Assembly: GCA_964617665.1 (NCBI GenBank)
Contig: CAZUAH010000157.1
Span: forward strand, 1-26,468
Reading direction: 5' to 3'
Source: JADHUC01 sp964617665
GTDB lineage: Bacteria > Planctomycetota > Planctomycetia > Pirellulales > Pirellulaceae
DNA: 26,468 bases
The notes beneath the pieces were generated by a model. It was given only the letters and a program-made list of their open reading frames with translations. It was not told the origin of the DNA and ran no database searches. Positions within the stretch are counted from its first letter, which is position 1. The number at the start of each line of letters is the position of its first letter. Shown here piece after piece: positions 1 to 8,500 of this stretch. A program made the position numbers and the translations under genes.

Positions 1-274
1 CTCACAAAACCAGCTCAGTTAACCAGGAAAGAGCAAGTTTGGCGCCCCCGAGACTGTATCCCTGTTAGCCGGAAATCATCTTCACCATCCAGGCGAGCTG
101 GATGGGGTCGCCCAAAGCGTAACTGTGATATGTGAAACGAGTTATGCCGAATCTTGCCGCGAAAGTGGCGCTGTCCAAGTAGACTCACGAAACGAATCGA
201 CGGGCTGACGGCGCTGCGAGTGAGAGACGTTTCGGCCCTAATCAAGTACGAGAAATGAAAGCGAGGCTTAGATC
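1..274. other. Left-edge non-coding stretch with one hairpin
   Basis: I see no convincing gene in this stretch on either strand. It contains a perfect 8-bp inverted repeat (CCATCCAG at 85-92 and CTGGATGG at 98-105, loop of 5), which could be the terminator of a gene left of the window or part of a structured RNA. No T-run follows it. A short minus-strand frame at 15-245 has no recognisable protein character and I do not call it. Confidence 0.4.
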
Positions 275-712
275 ATGAGCAAAGCTGCAAACGAGATTTC
301 GGCCGACAAGTTGGAGTTGTACGAGAAACTGGTGGCCACCAATCCCGATGTGGAAAGAAAGGGCGCCAGCATGCCTTACACGTCCTGCAACGGTCACATG
401 TTCAGCTTCCTGACCAAAGCAGGCAAGTTGGCGCTCCGGCTTCCGGACGAGGAACGCGAGGCGTTTCTGAAGAAGTACAAGACGAAGCTCTGCGAGCAAC
501 ACGGGACCGTCATGAAGGAATACGCCGAGGTTCCCGACGCTCTGCTGAAGCAGACTCGGGAGTTGAAGAAGTTCTTCGACCAGAGTTACGCATACGTGAG
601 TTCTCTCAAGCCGAAGCCGACAAAGAGAAAGAAGAAATCGGCGACAGCGAAGAAGACAGCCAAAAAGAAAACGACCAAAAAGAAGGCCAAACCAAGAACG
701 AAGAAGAAGTAG
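275..712 (+). CDS. TfoX/Sxy N-terminal-domain-like protein with lysine-rich tail
   Basis: The protein has 145 residues. Residues 1-110 resemble the small TfoX N-terminal-type domain found alone in many bacterial accessory proteins, with a MPYTSCNGHMFSFL stretch followed by an amphipathic LRLPDEEREAFLKKY segment. The last 35 residues contain 18 Lys and 2 Arg in KKKTTKKKAKP-type repeats, like histone H1 or the basic tails of bacterial nucleoid proteins. I infer nucleic-acid contact by the tail, but the role of stand-alone TfoX-like domains is not established and this is not evidence of competence regulation. The ATG is preceded by a GAGG about nine bases upstream. The stop is TAG, and a hairpin follows at 738-760. 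A different small alpha/beta family such as YjbR-like or DUF1801-like cannot be excluded. Confidence 0.8.
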   Translation: MSKAANEISADKLELYEKLVATNPDVERKGASMPYTSCNGHMFSFLTKAGKLALRLPDEEREAFLKKYKTKLCEQHGTVMKEYAEVPDALLKQTRELKKFFDQSYAYVSSLKPKPTKRKKKSATAKKTAKKKTTKKKAKPRTKKK

Positions 713-737
713 GTCGAGGTGAATAGGGGACGCAATT

Positions 738-760
738 GAGCTTCGTCTTTGACGAGGCTC
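738..760 (+). terminator. Candidate hairpin terminator after the TfoX-like gene
   Basis: Stem GAGCTTCGTC (738-747), loop TTT, and GACGAGGCTC (751-760) pair at 9 of 10 positions. It lies 25 bases after the stop codon. No U-tract follows, so intrinsic termination is only plausible. Confidence 0.4.
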
Positions 761-802
761 GGAGTTCCGTTCTGGTGTGACACAATAGGCGGTTTGGAAC
801 TT

Positions 803-870
803 GGGAGGGCGAGGCTCCGGCCGAGCCGAAACCGTGGGAAGACGCGGCTCAGCGGGAGCTTCGCCCTCCC
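803..870. repeat. Long imperfect inverted repeat (GGGAGGGCGA-type intergenic palindrome)
   Basis: Two 25-base arms (803-827 and 846-870) match as reverse complements at 22 of 25 positions around an 18-base spacer. The outer bases are GGGAGGGCGA and TCGCCCTCCC. Read on the minus strand it would encode REGEAPAEPR, a string I recognise from spurious ORFs in planctomycete genomes, so this is probably one copy of a dispersed palindromic family. It could act as a bidirectional terminator between the TfoX-like gene and the VOC remnant. Confidence 0.7.
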
Positions 871-928
871 GAAGACCAGCTCTAAACAGCGCTCGAATCA
901 TCTCCCTCGTTGAACGCGAAAGGTAAGA

Positions 929-1321
929 ATGCCCGAATCAGACAAACCAGCCGTCGGTTCGATCGCGTGGAGAGATCTCACGGTTCCAGACGCCGAAGGG
1001 GTCCGAGACTTCTATTCGGCAGTCGTCGGTTGGACATCTTCGGCCGTCCAGATGGACGGATACTCAGACTTCAGCATGGTTACGCCGGCATCGGGCAAGA
1101 CGGTTGCCGGGATATGCCATGCGCGTGGTGTTAACTAGGACCTGCCTCCCCTGTGGTTGGTCTACATCATCGTGGAAGATTTGGATCAGAGTCTATCGGC
1201 CTGTCGCGAACTTGGCGGGTCGGTGATCGTCGAGGCCCGGCCGTTGGCGGGTGGCCGTTTCAGCGTCATCCGGGATCCAGCCGGTGCCGTTTGTGCCCTA
1301 TATCAGGCTCCTGACGAGTAG
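929..1321 (+). pseudogene. VOC (glyoxalase/bleomycin-resistance fold) protein interrupted by an in-frame TAG
   Basis: From the ATG at 929 the frame reads 69 residues typical of the first beta-alpha-beta-beta-beta module of a VOC protein (GSIAWRDLTVPDAEGVRDFY, then FYSAVVGW). It stops at a TAG at 1136-1138. The same frame then continues for 60 more codons as DLPPLWLVYIIVEDLDQS and GGRFSVIRDPAGAVCALYQ, the classic second VOC module, and ends at TAG 1319-1321. Without the amber codon it would be a normal VOC protein of about 130 residues. No frameshift is needed, so a single substitution (for example CAG or GAG to TAG) could explain the break. It may be a young pseudogene, a sequencing error, or a readthrough gene. 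The start has a weak GAAAGG upstream. Confidence 0.8.
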
Positions 1322-1379
1322 TTGAAAATTGCGTCGCCGTGCGTACTACCGGGCGACACAACATAGCGTCAACAAGTCC

Positions 1380-1889
1380 ATGAAGATCGCATTCAGACAA
1401 TACTTGCCGAAAGACCGTGGTGACTGTGTCAGGGTCTTCTGCTCGAACATCCCGCAGTTCTTCCGCGAACAAGAGTGCAGGGATTTCGAGTCCTTCATCG
1501 ATTCGTCGGGATGCACATACTCCGTCGTCGAGCGATTTGATGAAATTGTAGGCTGTGGTGGGTATGGTGTTCGAGATGATAGCGATGTGGCAGATTTGTG
1601 TTGGGGGATGATCGCTTCCGACTACCACGGCCATCGACTCGGAGAGTATCTTCTGCTGGTTCGGCTGAACGAGATTGTCACCCGAGAAGACACCCGTGAA
1701 GTGCATCTCGCCACCAGTCAACACACGGACGGCTTCTTTCAGAAATATGGTTTCACCATCCGGCCCCGGGAGCGGGACGGAATCGATGAAGGTCTCGATG
1801 ACGTAAGGATGCAGCTTGACCTGACGAAAGATGCGAAACGCTGGATAGCGGATCGCTGGCACGATATGGCTGGATTCCCCGACGGTTGA
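1380..1889 (+). CDS. GNAT-family N-acetyltransferase
   Basis: From ATG 1380 the product has 169 residues and a GNAT layout. The N-terminal strand is MKIAFRQYLPKD, a central strand reads EIVGCGGYGVRD, and motif A (acetyl-CoA pyrophosphate loop) is LCWGMIASDYHGHRLGEYLL. The C-terminal part (VHLATSQHTDGFFQKYGFTI) matches the usual LxTs..a..FYeklGF pattern. The substrate is unknown; small-molecule amine acetylation is the usual role in such stand-alone genes. A TTG at 1329 would add 17 residues without domain character, so I prefer the ATG, although no clear Shine-Dalgarno site is visible. It lies 58 bases after the broken VOC gene, in the same orientation. Confidence 0.85.
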   Translation: MKIAFRQYLPKDRGDCVRVFCSNIPQFFREQECRDFESFIDSSGCTYSVVERFDEIVGCGGYGVRDDSDVADLCWGMIASDYHGHRLGEYLLLVRLNEIVTREDTREVHLATSQHTDGFFQKYGFTIRPRERDGIDEGLDDVRMQLDLTKDAKRWIADRWHDMAGFPDG

Positions 1890-1940
1890 ATTCACGGGCG
1901 TATCCACGCCGCAGTTTCGCTCAGAGCAAAGGAATACGTT

Positions 1941-2882
1941 ATGAACCGACAAAGAGCATGCACACTGCTCACGGGCTTTCTGCTGTTCGCCGGTCTGTCT
2001 GGCTGCGCGGACGCACCCGTGCCGAAGGAGCGTAAGCCAACGCCGATCGCGTCGAAGCTCGGGCCGGCCGCGTCGTCACCGGCGGATGACACGAGTCTCC
2101 GAAAGTTGGTTAGAGATCAGGCCGAAAAGTGCAGCACAGCCTTCATCGAGGGTGATTACGAGACGTTTACCGATTTGACCCATCGCGAGCTGGTGCGCAA
2201 GGCCGGTGGACGCGACGAGATGATCGCGCAGCTCAGGGCAAATGCGGAGGAATTGTCCAAGCGTTTCAAGGTCCTCGCGGTCGAAGTGGGTGTCCCCGAG
2301 GAGATTGCGGAGGCAGGTGCCGACCTCGTCGCGATTGTCCCAACCGTTACGCGGATGGACTTACCTGGGATTAGCGAACAGACCCATCGTTCCTTCTTGA
2401 TCGGCGTATCCGATGACAAAGGCAGGACTTGGACCTTTCTCGAGGGGTCGGGCTATGACGAAAAGAGCATCAGGAAAGTGCTGCCCGATTTTCCCGAGAC
2501 GCTGGAGCTTCCCAAGATTGAGATGCCGAACGCGCAGGATGTACAGCGGACGGTTGCCGAACGTACCAAACAAGTCATGACGGTGTCTCAACTGAAGTTG
2601 CTTCAAACGGTTCTGAGAATGTATCAGCTGCATATGGGCAGTTACCCGACCACCGCGCAAGGGCTACAGGCTCTGAGAAATCCTCCCGCCGACATGCCAA
2701 ACCCAGTGAAATGGAAAGGCCCCTACCTACGCAGCCCCTTGCCTCTCGATCCGTGGGGCAATCCGTTTCAATATGAATGCGGTGACGGAGGAAAACCACC
2801 GAGAATCTGGTCGTTCGGTCCTGATGGTCTAGCCGAGACTGCAGACGACGTAATTGCGGATTGGAGTTCCAAGGAGACCTGA
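1941..2882 (+). CDS. Lipoprotein with C-terminal GspG-like pseudopilin domain
   Basis: The protein has 313 residues. The N-terminus is a lipoprotein signal peptide (hydrophobic LLTGFLLFAGLSGC, lipobox Cys at about residue 22). A middle region (about 50-190) resembles small NTF2-like secreted domains with a conserved WTFLEG strand, but I cannot name it. Residues about 213-310 match the C-terminal domain of type II secretion major pseudopilin GspG: an amphipathic helix, then YQLHMGSYPTTAQGLQAL, then WKGPYLRSPLPLDPWGNPFQY and IWSFGPDG, which includes the region of the calcium-binding loop. The class III prepilin leader (G/FTLxE) is absent, so it should be a lipid-anchored reuse of the pseudopilin fold and not an assembled pilin. 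The ATG has AAGGAA upstream. The following gene starts 65 bases after its stop. Confidence 0.85.
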   Translation: MNRQRACTLLTGFLLFAGLSGCADAPVPKERKPTPIASKLGPAASSPADDTSLRKLVRDQAEKCSTAFIEGDYETFTDLTHRELVRKAGGRDEMIAQLRANAEELSKRFKVLAVEVGVPEEIAEAGADLVAIVPTVTRMDLPGISEQTHRSFLIGVSDDKGRTWTFLEGSGYDEKSIRKVLPDFPETLELPKIEMPNAQDVQRTVAERTKQVMTVSQLKLLQTVLRMYQLHMGSYPTTAQGLQALRNPPADMPNPVKWKGPYLRSPLPLDPWGNPFQYECGDGGKPPRIWSFGPDGLAETADDVIADWSSKET

Positions 2883-2947
2883 CGCGGTTGTATTGCAGTC
2901 TTGGTTTCGCTTACCCGCCGAGCGAAACAGAACTGAGGAGCGTCAAG

Positions 2948-3937
2948 ATGACGGCCAGAATACCGCCTCTGATGTGGCCAGTACTGATACTTGCCTCGCC
3001 AGTGCTCGTGCCGAAATTGTTGTGGCGCAACAGGACCTACAGAGCGAACCGAGATTTGGCGCAACAGGCGAATCGGGAGCGGATCGAGCGTGCCCAAGCG
3101 CTTGATCTGCCGAGTTTGGATTTTCTTGAGCTGACGGTCTTAGTGGACGAGAAGACCAGCCATGGGTTTCGAGGTGACCCAGGGGTCTCGTATCTGATCC
3201 GAACAAACGAGGGTATGTTGCTTTTCGATGTTGGCTTCGGCCCGGATTCCTCCGTCTTGGGGCACAATCTGGAGAAGCTTAACATGGACCTTGATCAAGT
3301 GGCTGCCGTTGTGATCTCACACCTTCACCCGGATCACATGGGGGGAATGGTGGCCTTTCGGTCGAATTGCGTCCGTATCCCCACGGAGCTGTCGGCGCTG
3401 AAGGGAAAGACCTGCTACCTGCCTGGCGAGGCCAAAGCGGAGGACCTCAGCGGACAAGTTGTCCAGGGACCGAGATTGCTCGCGGCAGGAATTGGCACGA
3501 CCGGCCCATTGGCTCGCAGTCTGTTCTTCCTGGGGTTATGCCAAGAGCAGGCGCTGGTGGCTCGAATCAAAGACAAGGGGGTGGTGGTCATCACTGGGTG
3601 TGGTCATCCGACGGTCGAGGTCATCCTGGACATGGTCCGTCGTCTCTCTCGGGAACCGTTGTACGCCATCGCTGGTGGCCTCCATTTCCCGGTAACTGAA
3701 AGTCGATTGCGGCGCCGTGGCGTTCAGTTGCAGATGTTTCTCGGTACCGGCAAGCCGCCGTGGCAGAGGATTGGCGATGAGGACCTGAGCCACACCATTG
3801 CACACGTCAATGAAGCTGCACCAAAACGGGTTCTTCTGTCGGCGCACGACACCTGCGATCATGCCTTGGACCGACTGGCTGGCGAACTGCGGGCGGATAC
3901 AACGGTGATGGAGGCTGGGCAGTCGTACCGATTCTAG
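2948..3937 (+). CDS. Membrane-anchored MBL-fold metallohydrolase (DHPS-like group)
   Basis: The metallo-beta-lactamase fold is shown by HLHPDH at residues 125-130 (zinc ligands H125, H127, D129, H130), preceded by GMLLFDVGFGPDSSV. Later come VVVITGCGHPTVEVI and LYAIAGGLHF, which supply the later His ligands. The GCGHP plus GGLHF arrangement is typical of the group named after dihydropterin-methyl-aminobenzene-phosphate synthase, though the substrate here is unknown. The N-terminus (PPLMWPVLILASPVLVPKLL) is a probable membrane anchor followed by an Arg-rich segment, so the catalytic domain may sit at the outer face of the inner membrane. ATG 2948 has GAGGAG seven bases upstream; a TTG at 2861 inside the previous gene is less likely. 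Length is 330 residues. Confidence 0.88.
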   Translation: MTARIPPLMWPVLILASPVLVPKLLWRNRTYRANRDLAQQANRERIERAQALDLPSLDFLELTVLVDEKTSHGFRGDPGVSYLIRTNEGMLLFDVGFGPDSSVLGHNLEKLNMDLDQVAAVVISHLHPDHMGGMVAFRSNCVRIPTELSALKGKTCYLPGEAKAEDLSGQVVQGPRLLAAGIGTTGPLARSLFFLGLCQEQALVARIKDKGVVVITGCGHPTVEVILDMVRRLSREPLYAIAGGLHFPVTESRLRRRGVQLQMFLGTGKPPWQRIGDEDLSHTIAHVNEAAPKRVLLSAHDTCDHALDRLAGELRADTTVMEAGQSYRF

Positions 3938-4005
3938 CCAGGACCGAGCATGATTTCGGATTCTCTTAGGCTTTCCGTTGTCCATCGCCCTGATGCTCTT
4001 CGCGT

Positions 4006-4045
4006 AACATTGTGGCCAACATCATAATGTTCAACAATTGTTGAA
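4006..4045. promoter_or_regulatory. Overlapping palindromes upstream of the 4084 gene (operator candidate)
   Basis: TTCAACAATTGTTGAA at 4030-4045 is a perfect 16-bp palindrome. It overlaps an outer inverted repeat AACATT (4006-4011) / AATGTT (4026-4031). The region is AT-rich against a GC-rich background and sits 38 bases before the preferred start codon. Perfect symmetry without a loop suggests a dimeric DNA-binding protein site more than an RNA hairpin. The regulator is unknown. Confidence 0.5.
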
Positions 4046-4083
4046 TGGGTATTAAAACGCCTAGCAGCGCAGGGGACCTACTC

Positions 4084-5331
4084 GTGAGAACGACCGCCTG
4101 TGCCTATTTTGCCATGATCGTCTCAGCCGCCTCCGTAGCGCCGGCGGAGCCGCCGAGCCTGGTCGGCGTAGTCCGTGGACCATCGATCGACCACAGACTC
4201 AAAATCGCCCCACCAGCGGCGAAGTCGCTATGCACAGTGCTCCACTTCCTTTCGGACACGAAGGTATTGACCTCTCATCGCCGCAGTGGACCTGGTATCT
4301 GGGACGCGGCAACCGGACGCCTCGAACGCAAACTCAGCATCTCCGCAGAGTCAAAGAGTCCTTGCCTGACGTATGTGACGCCGGACGGAGCATTGGGGGC
4401 CGGTCGGGCGTGGTTTGAGCGGGATGGTTGGAGGCTGCAGTTCCAGGTGTGGGATTTGGCGAGGGACCGACAGTTCTGCATCGACGGTCCGAACATGGAA
4501 GGCAACGCACACTATCTCTTCATCACACGGGACAGGAAAACACTCTGGGCCACGTGCTCGGCGAATCCACTTTCGGGCGCCTTCAACCAATTGCGATTCA
4601 AGATCACGGGGACAGTTCCGTTGGCTATCGAGCTTCAGTCCAAAGGGAAAACCGGCCAGGAAGGTGTACCGCACTTTCATTGTGCCACCGAAAATCTTTT
4701 GATCTACTTCCTGGAAACCGGTTCCGAAGCCAAGGGCATGACCCTTTACGCGTGGGACCTGGAAACACTTCCGCAGCCGAGTCCGCGGACGCTCATTCTA
4801 AGAGGCCACACACCGAAGTCGTTTTGGAGAATGCACGAAAGGCGAGTCGCTAGACCGGAGCGTCCGCCGGTTCGTTACAAGTGGCGTGTAGAGGTCAACG
4901 GCGTCCTGGAAGACAGATACACGCAGCCGGCCTACAAGGTGTATGCGTGTTTGGCGGTCCCGCGGCGTAGCGAGCTCTACGTCCTGGTTCCCTATTCCAA
5001 GAAGCCTCAAGGCGATTCGGAAGGCTTGCGCTTAACCGTCATTGATACAAGAGAAGCCTTGAAAGAGAAGCGTTCTTTCGATCTGCCGCTATTGAAGATT
5101 GAAGGAATGGCCCTTCATCCCAAGAGGCCGATTCTCTTCTGTGTGACGAACGACGACAGGCTCTTGGTTATCGACACTGTGTCGGGAGCGATTGCCAAGG
5201 AAGTGCGACTGAAAGACAAGGTCTCCTTTCTCCGGTATGTGAGGATTGCGCCGGCCGTTTCCCCTGATGGGCGGCTGATCGCTATCGGCAATGCTGACGG
5301 AACAATAAGCATCCTTGAGTTCTCCGAGTGA
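4084..5331 (+). CDS. Exported WD40/beta-propeller-like protein
   Basis: From GTG 4084 (AGGGGA at 4071-4076, spacing seven) the product has 415 residues and starts with a clean signal peptide, RTTACAYFAMIVSAASVAPA, with AxA-type cleavage before EPP. An in-frame ATG at 4045 would add 13 residues and has no ribosome-binding site. Degenerate propeller blades are visible: GPGIWDAATGRLERKL, FQVWDLARDRQFC, LYAWDLETLP, LTVIDTREAL, LLVIDTVSGAIAKEV, and the last blade AVSPDGRLIAIGNADGTISILEF. The blades are too diverged to count safely (roughly six or seven). It has no catalytic motif and is likely a binding or scaffold protein outside the cytoplasm. Confidence 0.75.
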   Translation: MRTTACAYFAMIVSAASVAPAEPPSLVGVVRGPSIDHRLKIAPPAAKSLCTVLHFLSDTKVLTSHRRSGPGIWDAATGRLERKLSISAESKSPCLTYVTPDGALGAGRAWFERDGWRLQFQVWDLARDRQFCIDGPNMEGNAHYLFITRDRKTLWATCSANPLSGAFNQLRFKITGTVPLAIELQSKGKTGQEGVPHFHCATENLLIYFLETGSEAKGMTLYAWDLETLPQPSPRTLILRGHTPKSFWRMHERRVARPERPPVRYKWRVEVNGVLEDRYTQPAYKVYACLAVPRRSELYVLVPYSKKPQGDSEGLRLTVIDTREALKEKRSFDLPLLKIEGMALHPKRPILFCVTNDDRLLVIDTVSGAIAKEVRLKDKVSFLRYVRIAPAVSPDGRLIAIGNADGTISILEFSE

Positions 5332-5546
5332 TGGGCGGCTTCAGCCAAATTGGGCGACATGGCCAATCTGCTGGCACACGAAAGGAAGTACTCGGGAAAA
5401 CGGCCGACTGACAAGATCGAGGCACGGGAAAACCGGATACAATGAAGCTGCATGATGGGCAGGCGGAACGCTAGGTCGGGGATGACGGGAGTTCGATGTT
5501 TCCATCAGACTTGGCAACAACTTCTTCAGATTCAGGGGGGACGACA

Positions 5547-8500
5547 ATGTTCAGGACAGCTCTCACGGTATTGTGTGTCTTTCTACTTCCAGCCGGACTT
5601 GGCTGTGCGCAGAATCCGGAGACTGATCAGAAGACGAACCTGTCGGTGGCTGCCGCCGAGCCCGCTGCCGAAACGGCACCGAATCTTGGTGCAAATTCGG
5701 CTCCTGAGAAGGACTCGCAGGCGGAGGAGACTGACTCGCTGCGTTTCATCTTGATCCCGTTCTTCCCAAAGATGCCCTTCGAGGTCGATTCGATTGCATC
5801 CGATGGCTCTATCCACATTCGTGTCCAAATCTCGGAACGTATGGCACAGAGCTTGGCCCGCAGTGGTTTCTCGCCAGGCGTGGCGGCCGCCATGATGTCC
5901 CAATTGACTGAAGGGTACTTCGCGGGCGTCAGCGGTTTTCCCCAATCTGACCGCATGTCGGCCTTCGAAGACATCCTGCGGGGTACTGTAGCCATCGACG
6001 ACGCAAGGATATTCCGCGCCCAGGTGATGCGAGTCGAAGAAGAAGGCCAAGCTGTGGTCCGCATTGGACCCGCCGCGACAAAGCGTCTGAAGAAAGGTGA
6101 TACGTTCCTGTTGGTCCGACCAGCCGGCTCTACCACATCTCAGCTTCAGGCGATGCCGGACATCGTTGCCATCACCGACGCTCGCGGTGAAGTGTTGGGC
6201 ATGAATTCGCGCGTGGCGGCCCAACTCGTGCAGTCCAAGAACAACCTGAAGCAAATTGGGCTGGCCTTGCACAACTTCCACGACACGTACAGGCAGTTCC
6301 CCCCAGCCGTGATCTACGGCCCTGATGGCAAGCCGTGGCACAGTTGGCGAGTGTTGATTTTACCGTTCTTGGAGCAAAGGGTGCTCTATGACAAATACCG
6401 GTTTGATGAACCGTGGGACGGCCCCAATAACAAACTGCTCTTGGAGAAAGTGCCTCCCGTCTACCAGGATCCGATCTACGGTGAAACTGAGGCCCCCTAC
6501 ACCCATTACGCAGTGGCAGTTGGAAAGGAAACAGCGTTTTCGCCCGACGGCCACAGGCTTCCGGAGGATGCATCTGCAAGGTCCTGGCGCGGGGCGGATC
6601 GATCCGTGGGAGGCCGAGGGATGGCCAAGTTTTCGGACGGCACCTCCAATACGGTCCTGGTTGGGTCGGTAAGCCCGGATCGCAAGATCCCCTGGACCAA
6701 GCCCGAGGACATCGTCTTCGACGACGATTTCCCCGGCATTGGCAAGGAAGGTGGGTTCGCCGCGCCTTACAAGACCGAAAACGCCTCGGGCGGGGTGTTT
6801 GTGCGGGCCGACGGTTCGGTGACCACGATTTGCGCCGACGTTGAGATGCAGGTGCTCCGGAATCTGATCCAAATTGACGACGGACAACCCATCCCCGAGA
6901 TTCCCTCGCTGGAGCCGAGCCGTCGTTCACGGCAGCGGCAAATTGCGGTGATCGAAATCCAACGCACGCCAGCCGGGCCAACTGCCAAGCTGGTGATCGA
7001 GACCTTGACGCCCCAGGAGGAGCCTCGTCGCGGCGAAGCCGCGGTACCGCAAGCCGGACCCGAAGTACCGCAGAGCGAAGCAGGCCGCAAAGCCTACTCC
7101 GCGAACAACATGAAGCGGTTGGGAATCGCGATTCACAATTACCATGATACGTACAACCGCTTTCCTCCCGCCTACAGCACGGACAAAGACGGCAAGCCGC
7201 TCTTGAGTTGGCGAGTTCTCGTGCTGCCTTATGTGGAGCAACAGACGCTGTACGAGCAGTTCCACCTGGACGAACCCTGGGATAGCGAACACAACAAGAC
7301 ATTGATCGCCAAGATGCCGACCGCGTTCAGATCTCCCAACAGCAAGGCGGAACCGGGCAAGACGAACTACTTGGGCGTTAGCGGCCAGCAAGGCATCTTC
7401 CCTGGCCAGGACAAAATCGGCTTCAGGGACGTCATGGATGGCACATCCAACACCGTCATGATCGTCGAATCGAGCGACACGTCCGCCGTCATCTGGACCA
7501 AGCCCGACGATTATGTGCCAGACGCCAAAGATCCGAAGAAGGGCCTCCTGGGATTGTGGAAAGGCGGATTCAATGCGGGCTTCGCTGACGGCTCTGTCCG
7601 GTTCCTGAACGAAACGATCGACGATGATACGCTACGGGCATTGTTCACGCGTAACGGCGGCGAACGTATCGACCGGCCCCGCTTGGGCGATTCCCGTCCG
7701 GCGCCCCGCACACCGGTTCGAGTGTCGACGGGCGCGCCGGCCCGTTTGGCCCCAGTGGTTGCCGCGGCGGCAGCTCCGGCGACCGCAAGCCGAGAAGAAG
7801 ATGCCATTGCCGAGATCAAGAAGCTGGGCGGCAAGTCCCTTACCAAGGGCTACAAATCGAGTTGGTCGCCTGATGGGACCCGAGTCGTTTTCGGACTTGG
7901 GGCGCCTGGTACCACACGTGACGATACGGGAGGACTGGCGGTCTTGGACCTAGAAACCGGCAAGGTCAGCAAACTACTGGCACCGGGAAAAGACCCGGCT
8001 TGGTCGCCGGGAGACGGAAAGCTGATCGCCTACGTCACCGGGTATGGCGACGCCGAAGAACTGAAGATTGTCGAGGCGGCCGTTGGCAAGCCGCGGAAGC
8101 TGGCCGACGGAGGTTTTCCCACTTGGTCGGCCGACGGGAAGTCGCTGTTTTTCCATTCACGAAAACAGCGGAAGTTCATGTCCGTCCAGGTCGACGTCGA
8201 AAAGCCCAAGCCAACCGAACTAATGGACATGATATGGTGGTACCCTGCAATTTCGCCTGACGGCAAACAGGTCGCCTACCGGTCGGGACCTCAAGTCCTG
8301 GTGGCCGACATCGCCAGCGGCAAGGTGTTGAAAAGGTGGCGGTTTCCGGGGAGCGCTCGCGGCTTTCTGGGCGGATGGTCGGCAGATGGAAAACGAGTCG
8401 GTTTCGGCGGCTACGGCGGCGCTGACGCCGTGGGTTTGTGGCTGGTGGATGTCGAGACTGGCCGAGGCCAGCGCTTGGCAGCAGGTCAATTCACTATGCC

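Noticed and set aside
242..901. Long minus-strand frame (219 codons) opposite the TfoX-like gene
   Set aside because: Its sequence is Leu/Arg low-complexity typical of an antisense shadow and it runs through the 803-870 palindrome; the + strand gene explains it.
275..1889. Run of small accessory genes (TfoX-like, VOC, GNAT) as integron cassettes
   Set aside because: No attC-like sites with R'/R'' ends and no integrase were seen; the one palindrome between them is of the dispersed intergenic type.
2861..2947. Upstream TTG start of the MBL-fold gene inside the preceding gene
   Set aside because: ATG 2948 has a GAGGAG at ideal spacing and directly precedes the membrane anchor; the extra 29 residues have no domain value.
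6172..7302. Minus-strand frame of 376 codons opposite the double-DUF1559 gene
   Set aside because: Cys/Arg/Ser-rich composition and no domain; the + strand frame has clear duplicated motifs.
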